Assembly: GCF_001297775.1 (NCBI RefSeq)
Contig: NZ_LIFX01000008.1
Location: forward strand, 174,411-238,410
From: Trabulsiella odontotermitis
GTDB taxonomy: Bacteria; Pseudomonadota; Gammaproteobacteria; Enterobacterales; Enterobacteriaceae
DNA: 64,000 nt
Direction of reading: 5' to 3'
Part shown: positions 39,525 through 49,174 of the stretch, piece by piece
Layout of the letters: each line of letters begins with the position of its first letter
Position numbering within the stretch: the first letter of the stretch is position 1
Made by a program: the position numbers and the translations under genes
The notes under the pieces: generated by a model
What the model was told of the DNA's origin: nothing
The model's database searches: none
The model's input: the letters and a program-made list of their open reading frames with translations, nothing else

Positions 39525-41256
39525 CGGCGTTTTCCTTATCCCAGTCGTGGATCAGCGTGATAAAGGCCTGCTCCATGGTCGGATCCGGCGTGCTGTCGTC
39601 GGCGGCCTGCGCTTTTAAGTCATCCGGCGTGCCGCTGGCGATAAGCTTACCGCGATACACCAGCCCGATACGGTCACAGTATTCGGCCTCATCCATAAAG
39701 TGAGTGGTGACCATCACCGTCACGCCTTTCTCCACCATGCTATTGATGTGCAGCCAGAACTCGCGGCGGGTCAGGGGATCGACGCCGGAAGTGGGTTCAT
39801 CAAGAAACAGAATATCCGGCTCATGCATCAGCGAGCAGGCCAGCGCCAGCCGCTGTTTAAAGCCGAGGGGCAGAGAATCGGTGGTATGACTGGCGATGCT
39901 TTTCAGGCCGAAAGCGTCGCTCATGCGGGCGATTTTTTCATCCTGCGCTTTACCGCGCAGCCCATAGACGCCGGAAAAGAAACGCAGATTCTGTTCGACA
40001 GTCAGGTTGCCATAGAGCGAGAATTTCTGCGCCATATAGCCGAGGTGCTGGCGGGCTTTGCCGGAGCTGACTTTGAGATCCATATCCAGCACCAGCGCTT
40101 TACCGGAGGTCGGCACCAGCAGGCCGCACATCATCTTAAAGGTGGTGGATTTCCCGGCGCCGTTGGGGCCGAGCAGGCCGAAAATTTCACCACGCGTCAC
40201 GGCAAAATCCACATGATCGGTAGCGGCGAAATCACCAAATTTTTTGGTCAGCGCTTTGGCTTCAATCACCGTTTCGCCGGACTCGCCGTCCACGGTATGC
40301 AGAATCGCTCCGAGCGGGGATTCCGACGTCGCGGCGCCGCCGAGTAAATCAATAAACGCATCCTCAAAACGTGGCGCGGTCTCATTACATTCAATGGACG
40401 ACGGCATACCGGGCGCGGAAAGCACATCGTCGGTACTGGCCTCTTTTTTCAGGATCAGGCGTACCGATTTCCCCTGGATCACACCGTCGCTGACCTGCGG
40501 CAGGGTGAGGGCGCGTTGCAGCAACTGCCGGTTGTTGAGCTGCGGGCTGTGCATCAGGAAACTGCGTCCGGCCATGGTTTGCGTCAGCACGGTCGGCTCG
40601 CCCTGCCAGAGCATTTCGCCTTCATTCATCAGCAACACATCGCGACACTGCTCGGCTTCGTCGAGATAGGAGGTGCTCCACAGGATCAGCATGCCGTCGC
40701 CTGCCAGCTCATGCACCATCTGCCACAGTTCACGGCGGGAGATAGGATCAACGCCAACGCCAGGCTCGTCGAGCAGCAGCACTTTCGGCTCGCCGACCAG
40801 CGTACAGGCCAGCCCCAGTTTCTGTTTCATGCCGCCGGAGAGCTTCCCGGCCAGCCGCTCGGTAAACGGCCCCAGCGAGGTGAACTCCAGCAGCCTGGCA
40901 AACGTTTTTTCCCTAGTTTCCCCCACCACACTGCGCAGATCGGCATACAGCGTGAGGTTTTCCATCACCGTCAAATCTTCATACAGACCAAACTTCTGTG
41001 GCATGTAGCCGAGCACCGCATGCAGCGCGCGGTCATCTTTCACCGGGTCGTACCCCAGCACCGACGCACTGCCTTCGTCGGGCTTCAGCAGACCGGCGAG
41101 CATGCGCATCAGGGTGGTTTTTCCGGCGCCGTCAGGGCCGACCAGCCCGGTCACATACCCGGCCTGAAGGGTGCAGTCCAGTCGCGCCACGGCGGGTTTA
41201 TCCATGCCCGCGAAGCGTTTGACCAGCCCGTTGAGGGTAATCACCGCTTCCGTCAT
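39514..41256 (-). CDS. ybhF: ABC exporter ATPase YbhF (two ATPase domains)
   Basis: A 580-residue protein with two fused ABC domains. Domain one has [26 protein letters not shown] and [13 protein letters not shown]. Domain two, after about residue 330, has [14 protein letters not shown], the altered signature [12 protein letters not shown] and [13 protein letters not shown]. It drives YbhS/YbhR. The ATG at 41256 ([15 protein letters not shown]) matches the E. coli start; an upstream in-frame ATG would read through the end of ybhG. The ybhG stop lies one base upstream. Confidence 0.95.
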   Translation of the reverse strand: MTEAVITLNGLVKRFAGMDKPAVARLDCTLQAGYVTGLVGPDGAGKTTLMRMLAGLLKPDEGSASVLGYDPVKDDRALHAVLGYMPQKFGLYEDLTVMENLTLYADLRSVVGETREKTFARLLEFTSLGPFTERLAGKLSGGMKQKLGLACTLVGEPKVLLLDEPGVGVDPISRRELWQMVHELAGDGMLILWSTSYLDEAEQCRDVLLMNEGEMLWQGEPTVLTQTMAGRSFLMHSPQLNNRQLLQRALTLPQVSDGVIQGKSVRLILKKEASTDDVLSAPGMPSSIECNETAPRFEDAFIDLLGGAATSESPLGAILHTVDGESGETVIEAKALTKKFGDFAATDHVDFAVTRGEIFGLLGPNGAGKSTTFKMMCGLLVPTSGKALVLDMDLKVSSGKARQHLGYMAQKFSLYGNLTVEQNLRFFSGVYGLRGKAQDEKIARMSDAFGLKSIASHTTDSLPLGFKQRLALACSLMHEPDILFLDEPTSGVDPLTRREFWLHINSMVEKGVTVMVTTHFMDEAEYCDRIGLVYRGKLIASGTPDDLKAQAADDSTPDPTMEQAFITLIHDWDKENADAQ

Positions 41257-41257
41257 C

Positions 41258-42244
41258 TTACTCTCCGTCAGGGAAGCGCACGGTAACCGGCATGCCCTGG
41301 CGCAGCGCGTCGTCGGCATCCGTCACGATGATGCGCAGGCGATACACCAGATCGGTACGCAGATCCGGTGTTTCCACGGTTTTTGGCGTAAATTCGGCGG
41401 TCGGCGAGACGAAGCCGATTTTGCCGTGATACGGTTTATCCGGGCGGCCATCGGTATAGAGCAGCAGTTCACGGCCCGGTTGCGCCTGGTTGAGATTTTT
41501 TTCATCGACATACGCCCGCACCCACACCGGACGCGTCAGTGACAGCGTCAGTACGGTACTGCCCGCATTCAGCATGCTGCCCGGCTCAACAGCACGGGTG
41601 AGCAGCGTGCCGTCAGACGGTGCGATCAGCGTGGTATCGTGCAGATCCAGCTGCGCCTGCGCCAGTTGCGCCTGCGCCTGTTCCAGATTCGCTTTCGCCT
41701 GGGCGATTTCCTGCGGACGGTTACCGGCCCGGTACTGGCTGAGTTTGTCCTGCGCGGATTTCAGGCTGGCCTGCGCCTGGTCGCGTGATGAACGGGCGTT
41801 TTCCAGATCGTTGGCGGAAATGGTGCGGCTTTTCCACAATCCCTGCTGACGCTGGTAGAAGTTCTGTGCGTAATCATACGCTGCCTGCGCCTGACGCACG
41901 GCCGCCGCAGCCTGGGCAATCTCTTCGGCGCGGTAGCCCGCCATCATCAGATCATATTGTGCCTGGGCGGTGGAGACGTTCGCTTTCGCCTGCATCAGCG
42001 CGTTTTCATAAGGCGCGCGGTCAAGCTCGCCGAGCGTCTGCCCGGCTTTGATCGCATCGCCTTCATCGACCTGCAGTGCCTGCAGACGTCCTCCGACGCG
42101 GAAGCTCATATTGACGGTGCGAATATCCACATTGCCGTAGAGGGTCAGGGCTTGATCCTGACGACTCTGGTACCACGCGGTGCCAGCACCGATGACGGCG
42201 ACCACCACCGCGACAACCAGCGCGATGACCACAGGCTTCTTCAT
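41258..42244 (-). CDS. ybhG: HlyD-type periplasmic adaptor YbhG
   Basis: A 328-residue membrane-fusion protein with an N-terminal membrane anchor (about 6-24), a lipoyl-like region [24 protein letters not shown] and a long alanine/glutamine-rich coiled coil (about 75-200). A beta-barrel region begins near [16 protein letters not shown]. It links the YbhFSR inner-membrane complex to an outer-membrane channel such as TolC. It overlaps the cecR stop by four bases. Confidence 0.94.
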   Translation of the reverse strand: MKKPVVIALVVAVVVAVIGAGTAWYQSRQDQALTLYGNVDIRTVNMSFRVGGRLQALQVDEGDAIKAGQTLGELDRAPYENALMQAKANVSTAQAQYDLMMAGYRAEEIAQAAAAVRQAQAAYDYAQNFYQRQQGLWKSRTISANDLENARSSRDQAQASLKSAQDKLSQYRAGNRPQEIAQAKANLEQAQAQLAQAQLDLHDTTLIAPSDGTLLTRAVEPGSMLNAGSTVLTLSLTRPVWVRAYVDEKNLNQAQPGRELLLYTDGRPDKPYHGKIGFVSPTAEFTPKTVETPDLRTDLVYRLRIIVTDADDALRQGMPVTVRFPDGE

Positions 42245-42918
42245 GACGTCAGACTCCTTTGCGTTAATCCTTGCAGGATAAAATCGAGATGACTGGTAAT
42301 GACCTGGTAGATCTGTTCGGTTTTTTGCTCATCAAACTGCGCCCAGCCGGTGCGCAGCAGAATGGTTTCCCGACCCAGACGGAAGGCGAGCACCTCACCG
42401 AGCAACGCGTGGGTATGCAAAATGGTCCCGGTCTGGCTGGCGTCGCACCCGGTGTACGCCGCGATGAGCCGCGTGAAATGACTGTGCAGCGGGGAAATCA
42501 CCTGATCGTGAATCAGCTGATACGCCTGCGTCGGCGACAACTGCTCGCGGGAGATAAATTTGCTCAGGTTCACCGTTTCGTCACGGGTCAGCAGCAGGAT
42601 CATATTCCGGCAGGCGCTGAGGATCAGCGCGCGGATGGCGGTTTTATCCGGCGTGGGCTGCGCCAGCAACTTTTCGGCGGCTTCAGCGTGCGGGCGGAAA
42701 TTCCCGCCGATAAAATCAGCGATCCACTGGGCGCAGGCGAGGTAAAGGTCTTCTTTCGAGCCAAAATAGTAAGTGATGGCGGCGATGTTGTGCCCGGCCT
42801 GCGCGGCAATCTCGCGGGTGGTCGCGTTCAGCCCGTACTCGCCAAATTGGGCGATGGCGGCGGCAATCAGCTGGCTTCTGGCCTGTTCACCTTTGCTGGT
42901 GGTGGGAGTTGTATTCAT
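42241..42918 (-). CDS. cecR: TetR-family regulator CecR (YbiH)
   Basis: A TetR-type repressor of 225 residues (E. coli CecR 223). The N-terminal helix-turn-helix [28 protein letters not shown] spans about 32-60. The remaining helices form the ligand domain with a DUF1956-type C-terminus. In E. coli it controls its own operon (ybiH-ybhGFSR) and rhlE, and affects sensitivity to cefoperazone and chloramphenicol. Here it heads the same operon, and a perfect palindrome lies 15 bases before its start. Confidence 0.95.
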   Translation of the reverse strand: MNTTPTTSKGEQARSQLIAAAIAQFGEYGLNATTREIAAQAGHNIAAITYYFGSKEDLYLACAQWIADFIGGNFRPHAEAAEKLLAQPTPDKTAIRALILSACRNMILLLTRDETVNLSKFISREQLSPTQAYQLIHDQVISPLHSHFTRLIAAYTGCDASQTGTILHTHALLGEVLAFRLGRETILLRTGWAQFDEQKTEQIYQVITSHLDFILQGLTQRSLTS

Positions 42919-42932
42919 CGCGCATTCAAAAA

Positions 42933-42952
42933 TTAATCAATCGATTGATTAA
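42933..42952. promoter_or_regulatory. Probable CecR operator
   Basis: TTAATCAATCGATTGATTAA is a perfect 20-bp palindrome in the gap between divergent cecR and rhlE, the two known CecR targets. Binding by CecR is inferred from position and symmetry. Confidence 0.75.
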
Positions 42953-43140
42953 GATTATGTCTGTTTTTGCACCTTGTCCAGTCAGGCGGGGAGACTTTCG
43001 GCATGAAGGGATAATTTATGCGCTACGTCACAAAAGCTGCTACACTCCGCCTCTTTCTGACATTGTGGTTTTTGTCATCTGTTTGTTTACTATCACCCTG
43101 AAAACTACACCTGCGATGGTCGGGGCGGTGCGGAGTTGTT

Positions 43141-44484
43141 ATGTCGTTTGATACCCTTGGCCTGAATCCGGAGATCCTGCGCGCTGTTGCAGAGCAGGGT
43201 TACCGCGAGCCTACCCCTATCCAGAAGCAGGCGATCCCTGCGGTGCTGGAAGGCCGTGACCTGATGGCCAGCGCCCAGACCGGCACCGGGAAAACCGCCG
43301 GTTTTACCTTACCGCTGTTGCAGCACTTAGTTTCTAAAGAACCTCACGCTAAAGGCCGTCGCCCGATCCGTGCGCTGATCCTGACCCCGACCCGCGAACT
43401 GGCGGCGCAGATAGGCGAAAACGTGCGTGAGTACAGTAAATATCTCAATATCCGCTCGCTGGTGGTGTTCGGTGGCGTCAGTATTAACCCGCAGATGATG
43501 AAACTGCGAGGCGGCGTTGATGTGCTGGTGGCAACGCCGGGGCGTCTGCTCGACCTCGAACATCAGAACGCGCTGAAGCTCGACAGCATTGAAATCCTCG
43601 TCCTCGATGAAGCCGACCGCATGCTGGATATGGGCTTCATCCACGATATCCGTCGCGTGCTGGCGAAACTGCCGCCGAAGCGTCAGAACCTGCTGTTCTC
43701 CGCGACGTTCTCTGACGACATCAAAGCCCTTGCCGAAAAACTGCTGCGCAATCCGCTGGAAATCGAAGTGGCGCGCCGCAATACGGCTTCTGAACAGGTG
43801 ACGCAGCACGTCCATTTTGTCGATAAGAAACGCAAGCGGGAACTGCTGTCGCTGATGATTGGTCAGGGCAACTGGCAGCAGGTGCTGGTCTTTACCCGTA
43901 CCAAACACGGCGCCAACCACCTGGCGGAACAACTGAATAAAGACGGCATCCGCAGCGCGGCAATCCACGGCAATAAAAGCCAGGGCGCGCGTACCCGGGC
44001 ACTGGCGGATTTTAAATCCGGCGATCTCCGCGTGCTGGTGGCGACAGACATCGCCGCGCGTGGTCTCGACATCGAAGAACTGCCGCATGTGGTGAACTAC
44101 GAACTGCCAAACGTCCCGGAAGATTACGTGCACCGTATCGGCCGTACCGGTCGTGCGGCGGCCACCGGCGAAGCACTGTCACTGGTGTGTGTTGATGAAC
44201 ATAAACTGCTGCGTGACATCGAACGTCTGCTGAAAAAAGAGATCCCACGCATTGCGTTGCCGGGCTTCGAGCCGGACCCGTCCATCAAAGCGGAACCTAT
44301 CCAGAATGGTCGCCAGGGGCGCAGTGGTCGCAGTCAGGGCCAGGGGCAGAATCCGGGGCGCGGGCAACAGCAACCGCGCCGTAATGACGGCGGCAGTGCG
44401 AAGCCAAAAGCGCCACGCCGTCAGGACGACAAACCGACCGGAGAAAAGCCGCGTCGCCGCCGTCCGCGTAAGATTGCAGAGTAA
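43141..44484 (+). CDS. rhlE: ATP-dependent RNA helicase RhlE
   Basis: A DEAD-box helicase of 447 residues involved in ribosome maturation and RNA turnover. Motifs in order are F9.. Q-motif with [23 protein letters not shown] (I), PTRELAAQI (Ia), [13 protein letters not shown] (II), FSATFSDD (III), [14 protein letters not shown] (V) and [15 protein letters not shown] (VI). A low-complexity Arg/Gly/Gln tail after about 380 binds RNA. It is divergent from cecR and shares the palindrome at 42933-42952. Confidence 0.97.
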   Translation: MSFDTLGLNPEILRAVAEQGYREPTPIQKQAIPAVLEGRDLMASAQTGTGKTAGFTLPLLQHLVSKEPHAKGRRPIRALILTPTRELAAQIGENVREYSKYLNIRSLVVFGGVSINPQMMKLRGGVDVLVATPGRLLDLEHQNALKLDSIEILVLDEADRMLDMGFIHDIRRVLAKLPPKRQNLLFSATFSDDIKALAEKLLRNPLEIEVARRNTASEQVTQHVHFVDKKRKRELLSLMIGQGNWQQVLVFTRTKHGANHLAEQLNKDGIRSAAIHGNKSQGARTRALADFKSGDLRVLVATDIAARGLDIEELPHVVNYELPNVPEDYVHRIGRTGRAAATGEALSLVCVDEHKLLRDIERLLKKEIPRIALPGFEPDPSIKAEPIQNGRQGRSGRSQGQGQNPGRGQQQPRRNDGGSAKPKAPRRQDDKPTGEKPRRRRPRKIAE

Positions 44485-44546
44485 TTTGCGAGCCCGGCCG
44501 AAAAGCTGGGCTTTTACTTTGCCCACCGGCCTGGAAAGTGCCACAA

Positions 44547-44566
44547 TAGTGGCTGTTTATACAGTA
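44547..44566 (+). promoter_or_regulatory. LexA box of dinG with one degenerate half
   Basis: TAGTGGCTGTTTATACAGTA sits 15 bases before dinG. The right half CAG is intact but the left triplet is GTG rather than CTG (E. coli dinG has TTG). Position matches the known SOS box of E. coli dinG. Confidence 0.75.
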
Positions 44567-44580
44567 TTCAGGTTGTCCCG

Positions 44581-46725
44581 ATGTCACTTACCGCCGCGCT
44601 GAAGGCGCAGATTGCCGCCTGGTATAAGGCGCTTCAGGAGCAGATCCCCGACTTTATCCCGCGACCTCCGCAGCGGCAGATGATTGCTGATGTGGCGAAG
44701 ACCCTCGCCGGAGAAGAAGGGCGGCACCTGGCCATCGAAGCTCCTACCGGCGTCGGGAAAACCCTCTCTTATTTAATTCCTGGTATCGCCATCGCCCGCG
44801 AAGAGCAGAAAACGCTGGTGGTCAGCACTGCTAACGTCGCCTTGCAGGATCAGATCTACAGCAAAGATTTGCCGCTGCTGAAAAAAATCATCCCTGACCT
44901 CCGCTTTACCGCGGCCTTTGGCCGTGGGCGCTATGTTTGCCCGCGCAACCTGACGGCGCTCGCCAGTACCGAACCGACGCAACAGGATCTGCTCGCCTTT
45001 CTTGACGACGAATTAACCCCTAACAATCAGGAAGAACAGAAGCGCTGCGCGAAGCTGAAAGCAGATCTCGATGGTTATAAATGGGATGGCCTGCGCGATC
45101 ACACCGACCTCGCCATAGACGACAATCTCTGGCGGCGGCTGAGCACAGATAAAGCCAGCTGTCTGAACCGCAACTGCCATTATTATCGCGAGTGTCCGTT
45201 TTTTGTCGCCCGGCGGGAAATTCAGGAGGCAGAAGTGGTGGTCGCCAACCATGCGCTGGTGATGGCCGCGATGGAGAGCGAAGCGGTGCTGCCGGAACCG
45301 AAAAACCTGCTGCTGGTGCTCGACGAAGGCCATCACTTGCCGGACGTTGCACGTGATGCGCTGGAGATGAGCGCAGAGATCAGCGCGCCCTGGTACCGGC
45401 TGCAACTGGATATGTTCACCAAACTGGTGGCGACCTGTCTCGAACAGTTTCGCCCGAAAACCACGCCGCCGCTGGCGATACCGGAACGGCTGAATGCGCA
45501 CTGCGAAGAGTTGTACGAACTGATTTCATCGCTGAATACTTTGCTTAATCACTACATGCCTGCCACTCAGGAGGCCGAGCACCGTTTCACGATGGGCGAG
45601 TTGCCTGACGAGGTAATGGCGATTTGCCAGCGGCTGGCGAAGCTCACCGAACAGTTGCGCGGGCTGTCAGAGCTGTTTCTCAATGATCTCAGCGAAAAAA
45701 CCGGCAGCCACGATATCGTGCGTTTACATCGCGTGTTGTTGCAGATGAATCGCGCCCTTGGCATGTTCGAAAGCCAGAGCAAACTGTGGCGACTGGCGGC
45801 GATGGTGCAGGCATCCGGCGCGCCGGTGAGCAAATGGGCGACGCGGGAAATCCGTGACGGACAGGTACATGTCATGTTCCATTGCGTTGGCATCCGCGTC
45901 AGCGATCAACTGGAAAAGCTGCTGTGGCGTAGTGTGCCGCATATTGTCGTCACCTCCGCCACACTGCGTTCGCTGAACAGCTTTTCACGCCTGCAGGAGA
46001 TGAGCGGCCTGAAAGAAGTCGCGGGCGACCGCTTTGTGGCGCTGGATTCTCCCTTCAATCATGTCGAGCAGGGCAAAATCGTGATCCCACAGATGCGCTA
46101 TGAGCCGCTGATGGAAAACGAAGAGCAGCATATCGCCGAAATGGCCGCCTTCTTTCGCCAGTCGCTGGAAAGCAAAAAACATCTTGGCATGCTGGTACTG
46201 TTTGCCAGCGGGCGGGCGATGCAGCGCTTTCTTGAATATGTCACTGACCTGCGTCTGATGCTGCTGGTACAGGGCGACCAGCCGCGCTACCGGCTGGTGG
46301 AACTGCACCGCAAGCGCGTGGCAAGCGGTGAGCGGAGCGTGTTGGTGGGGTTGCAGTCGTTCGCGGAAGGGCTGGATCTGAAAGGCGAACTGTTAAGCCA
46401 GGTGCATATTCATAAAATCGCCTTTCCGCCCATCGACAGCCCGGTGGTGATCACCGAAGGCGAATGGCTGAAAAGCCTCAACCGTTATCCGTTCGAAGTG
46501 CAGAGCCTGCCGAGCGCCTCGTTTAACCTGATCCAGCAGGTCGGGCGTCTTATCCGCAGCCACAGTTGTTGGGGTGAAGTGGTGATCTATGATAAGCGTC
46601 TGCTGAGCAAGAGTTATGGTAAGCGCTTACTTAATGCGCTGCCGGTGTTTCCTATCGAGCAACCCGATGTGCCAGACGTTATAGTAAAGAGCAAAGCAAA
46701 ACAGAGCCGTCGTAAACGACGATAG
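44581..46725 (+). CDS. dinG: ATP-dependent DNA helicase DinG
   Basis: An SOS-induced XPD-like 5'-3' helicase of 714 residues that resolves R-loops and transcription-replication conflicts. Walker A is EAPTGVGKTLSYLIP (about 52-66). The [4Fe-4S] cysteines are in RYVCPRNL and the cluster CLNRNCHYYRECPFF. The DEAH-like box is LLVLDEGHHLPD and helicase motif VI is LIQQVGRLIRS. All four cluster cysteines are present. ybiB follows after 19 bases. Confidence 0.96.
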   Translation: MSLTAALKAQIAAWYKALQEQIPDFIPRPPQRQMIADVAKTLAGEEGRHLAIEAPTGVGKTLSYLIPGIAIAREEQKTLVVSTANVALQDQIYSKDLPLLKKIIPDLRFTAAFGRGRYVCPRNLTALASTEPTQQDLLAFLDDELTPNNQEEQKRCAKLKADLDGYKWDGLRDHTDLAIDDNLWRRLSTDKASCLNRNCHYYRECPFFVARREIQEAEVVVANHALVMAAMESEAVLPEPKNLLLVLDEGHHLPDVARDALEMSAEISAPWYRLQLDMFTKLVATCLEQFRPKTTPPLAIPERLNAHCEELYELISSLNTLLNHYMPATQEAEHRFTMGELPDEVMAICQRLAKLTEQLRGLSELFLNDLSEKTGSHDIVRLHRVLLQMNRALGMFESQSKLWRLAAMVQASGAPVSKWATREIRDGQVHVMFHCVGIRVSDQLEKLLWRSVPHIVVTSATLRSLNSFSRLQEMSGLKEVAGDRFVALDSPFNHVEQGKIVIPQMRYEPLMENEEQHIAEMAAFFRQSLESKKHLGMLVLFASGRAMQRFLEYVTDLRLMLLVQGDQPRYRLVELHRKRVASGERSVLVGLQSFAEGLDLKGELLSQVHIHKIAFPPIDSPVVITEGEWLKSLNRYPFEVQSLPSASFNLIQQVGRLIRSHSCWGEVVIYDKRLLSKSYGKRLLNALPVFPIEQPDVPDVIVKSKAKQSRRKRR

Positions 46726-46744
46726 CCGCAGGCAAGGAGTTAAC

Positions 46745-47710
46745 ATGGATTATCGCACCATCATCAAAGAAGTCGGGCGAGGAAAGAATCATGCCCGCGA
46801 CCTCGATTTCGATACTGCGCGTGCCCTGTATACGCGAATGCTGGAGGGTGACGTACCGGATCTCGAAATGGGCGGTATTCTCATTGCGCTGCGGATTAAA
46901 GGCGAAGGCGAAGCGGAAATGCGCGGCTTCTATGAGGCAATGCAGCAGCAAACCATCCGTCTGACGCCGCCAGTGGGAAAGCCGATGCCAATCGTCATTC
47001 CCAGCTATAACGGCGCGCGCAAGCAGGCCAACCTGACGCCACTCCTCGCCATGTTGCTGCACAAACTCGGCTTTCCGGTGGTAGTGCATGGTGTGAGCGA
47101 AGATCCCACTCGCATCCTGACGGAAACCATTTTTGAGATGATTGGCATCGACGCCACGCGCCACGCCGGGCAGGCGCAGGCAAAACTGGAAGGTCATCAG
47201 CCGGTTTATATGCCGGTCAGCGCGCTGTGCCCGCCAATGGAAAAACAGCTGGCGATGCGCTGGCGGATGGGCGTACGTAACAGCGCGCACACGCTGGCGA
47301 AGCTGGCAACGCCGTTTGAGGAAAGCGCCGCGCTGCGCCTGTCGAGCGTCTCTCACCCGGAATATGTCACCCGCGTCGCCCGCTTTTTTACGGATATCGG
47401 CGGGCGCGGCATTTTGCTGCACGGCACGGAAGGCGAGGTGTATGCCAGCCCGCAGCGCTGCCCGCAGCTTAATCTGATTGATGAAAACGGAGTGCAGGTG
47501 CTGGCTGAGCGTCAGAGTGACGAGAACCAGGACGTTATCCTGCCTGCGTCGAAAGATCCGATGGTGACCGCGCGCTGGATTGAGCGCTGTGTGGCGGGCA
47601 GCGAGCCGGTGCCGCAGTCGCTGAAAATTCAGCTCGCCTGCTGTTTACTGGCGACGGGTGAAGTCGAAAGCCTGGAAGCGGGCCTGGCCCGTGTGGCGGA
47701 ATGCTGGTAA
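46745..47710 (+). CDS. ybiB: YbiB, glycosyltransferase/TrpD-like nucleic-acid-binding protein
   Basis: A 321-residue protein with the fold of anthranilate phosphoribosyltransferase (TrpD2 family), close in length to E. coli YbiB (320). The helical N-terminal domain is followed by PIVIPSYNGARKQANLTPLLA and GFPVVVHGVSEDPTR. The TrpD catalytic motifs are not retained. E. coli YbiB binds nucleic acid without known catalytic activity. Position 19 bases after dinG suggests cotranscription and a link to DNA stress. Confidence 0.92.
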   Translation: MDYRTIIKEVGRGKNHARDLDFDTARALYTRMLEGDVPDLEMGGILIALRIKGEGEAEMRGFYEAMQQQTIRLTPPVGKPMPIVIPSYNGARKQANLTPLLAMLLHKLGFPVVVHGVSEDPTRILTETIFEMIGIDATRHAGQAQAKLEGHQPVYMPVSALCPPMEKQLAMRWRMGVRNSAHTLAKLATPFEESAALRLSSVSHPEYVTRVARFFTDIGGRGILLHGTEGEVYASPQRCPQLNLIDENGVQVLAERQSDENQDVILPASKDPMVTARWIERCVAGSEPVPQSLKIQLACCLLATGEVESLEAGLARVAECW

Positions 47711-47724
47711 CTGTCGCCAGAAGA

Positions 47725-47756
47725 TAAAAAAAGCCCGTCCAGTGGCGAGGACGGGC
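47725..47756 (-). terminator. Terminator of ybiJ (also faces ybiB)
   Basis: Minus-strand GCCCGTCC-TCGCCACT-GGACGGGC followed by TTTTTT, 56 bases after the ybiJ stop. It lies just past the ybiB stop and may serve both convergent genes. Confidence 0.82.
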
Positions 47757-47812
47757 AAGCAAGGGTAACAAACAGGGTTAATGAGGGTTAATCAACACAG
47801 AGGGTAAATGTC

Positions 47813-48073
47813 TTACTTGTAGATAACGGCAGTACCGCTCACTTTGTTGTTGGTGTTAGCGGAGGTGATGCTGTAGCTCGTTGCGCCTGCAGCCGCCGCT
47901 TTCTCAGCCAGTTTTGCTTCCAGACCGTCCAGCGTGCTTGCGCCTTCAGCGGAAACCACACCAATTTTGTTCATGCCCTGCGCTTGCGTCGGAGAAACGG
48001 CGTCAGCAGCGAAAGCACCGAAAGAGAGAGTAGAAAGAGCGATGGCGGCAACAGCATATTTAACGTTTTTCAT
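47813..48073 (-). CDS. ybiJ: YbiJ, periplasmic YhcN-family (DUF1471) stress protein
   Basis: A small secreted protein of 86 residues with a 22-residue signal peptide ending GAFA-AD. The YhcN/DUF1471 domain includes NKIGVVSAEGASTLDGLEAKL and ends NNKVSGTAVIYK. Family members are induced by acid, peroxide and cell-envelope stress. It is a paralogue of mcbA at 48749. In front lies a 280-bp AT-rich gap with an inverted repeat at 48198-48222. Confidence 0.92.
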   Translation of the reverse strand: MKNVKYAVAAIALSTLSFGAFAADAVSPTQAQGMNKIGVVSAEGASTLDGLEAKLAEKAAAAGATSYSITSANTNNKVSGTAVIYK

Positions 48074-48197
48074 GTTCAGATTCTCGCAGGTGGTTTGTAG
48101 GGACGATGTTCTGTCGATGTGATGAGTATCACGGTTTTTGTCGATGGAGAAAATCGAACATAATTGACAGTGTTCATCAAATAATTTGAATCAATAT

Positions 48198-48222
48198 TAA
48201 TTTATTGATTATTAATAAATTA
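48198..48222. repeat. AT-rich inverted repeat upstream of ybiJ
   Basis: TAATTTATT-GATTATT-AATAAATTA, a perfect 9-bp inverted repeat 125 bases before the ybiJ start, in a very AT-rich stretch. It could be a regulator or H-NS target. Nothing identifies the binder. Confidence 0.5.
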
Positions 48223-48354
48223 TTTTCAGAAAGCAAATCGAAAAGAAGTGTGACGGCGATCACCTGGCGAAAAAGGCACGGAATGCGACTTATTTCGCCG
48301 TAAATCGTGGTCGTAAAGACGTTGGGTTATTCTGTGTAAACCGGTAATGATTTG

Positions 48355-48621
48355 TCAGCGAAGCTGGCTGTCCTTTGAGCCTCGACGATTATATCCCGAA
48401 AATGTAGAGTTATGTAAATCTTTCTGCTGCTGGCAGTTGACGCAGTATCGCACACCCGGAACGGCCTTTCTGCGTGCTTCCGGAATAGCCTCTCCGCATT
48501 CATCACAAAATTTGAGGCTCTCGCCGCCTGAAATGGCATTTCTCACGCGCGCAACGGCATCATCAACGGTGCTGTCGATTTGTTGCTGGACGGCGTCATC
48601 ACTTGCCCATCCTGAAGCCAT
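48355..48621 (-). CDS. ybiI: YbiI, DksA/TraR-type C4 zinc-finger protein
   Basis: An 88-residue protein with an N-terminal helical region and a C4 zinc finger, C-x2-C (CDECGE) and C-x2-C (CVNC) separated by 17 residues in the DksA/TraR arrangement. It is too short for the coiled-coil tip of DksA. Length matches E. coli YbiI. It may bind RNA polymerase like TraR, but that is inference. ybiX and fiu, which follow it in E. coli, are missing here. Confidence 0.92.
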   Translation of the reverse strand: MASGWASDDAVQQQIDSTVDDAVARVRNAISGGESLKFCDECGEAIPEARRKAVPGVRYCVNCQQQKDLHNSTFSGYNRRGSKDSQLR

Positions 48622-48748
48622 GTCTCACCTCCGACATTGTCACATCATTGAAATCTATTATATGCGGTCAAAAATTAAACAAACAAGAGACCGAAAAAAA
48701 TAATGCACCCACGGTGTGAGTGCATTCTGACGGGGGAAGAAAAGGGCG

Positions 48749-49012
48749 TTATTTATAGATGGTGGCAGTACCGAACATTTTGTTTTCACCGCTGGCACTG
48801 TTAATCACAAAACCTGATGCCCCTTCTTCATGCGCTTTTTCTGCCAGTTTAGCCTGCAGATCATCCAGGCTGCTGGCACCGCTTGCAGACACCGTGCCTG
48901 CCGGACGTAGCTGCCCGGTTTGACCCGGATTCAGTTGCTGCGGCTCCGCCTGTGACGCGAAAGAGAAGGCGGCGAGCGCGCCAGCAGCAATCAACGCAAG
49001 ACTTCTTTTCAT
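48749..49012 (-). CDS. mcbA: McbA (YbiM), periplasmic YhcN-family protein
   Basis: An 87-residue secreted protein with a signal peptide of about 22 residues (MKRSLALIAAGALAAFSFAS-QA). The mature part GQLRPAGTVSASGASSLDDL and the ending KMFGTATIYK match E. coli McbA, which affects colanic acid and biofilm mucoidy under the regulator McbR. The ATG at 49012 was chosen because it directly starts the signal peptide. It is about 40% like its neighbour YbiJ by eye. Confidence 0.9.
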   Translation of the reverse strand: MKRSLALIAAGALAAFSFASQAEPQQLNPGQTGQLRPAGTVSASGASSLDDLQAKLAEKAHEEGASGFVINSASGENKMFGTATIYK

Positions 49013-49138
49013 GGTGACAACCTCGCTGTTTCGACGGAATACCTTAAAAGTGTAGGTGGTCACGAAGCGAGGAATCGCGCAAAAAATTGATGGTAAAAAG
49101 CGTATTTTTTGAATGACATAAACTGACGTTTCACTGAC

Positions 49139-49166
49139 AAAACAGCCACCTGGAAGTGACTGTTTT
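49139..49166 (-). terminator. Probable terminator after the flavin reductase-like gene
   Basis: AAAACAG-C-CAC / GTG-A-CTGTTTT hairpin with one mismatch and a T tract on the minus strand, 9 bases past the stop at 49175. Confidence 0.55.
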
Positions 49167-49174
49167 ATGAGGAA

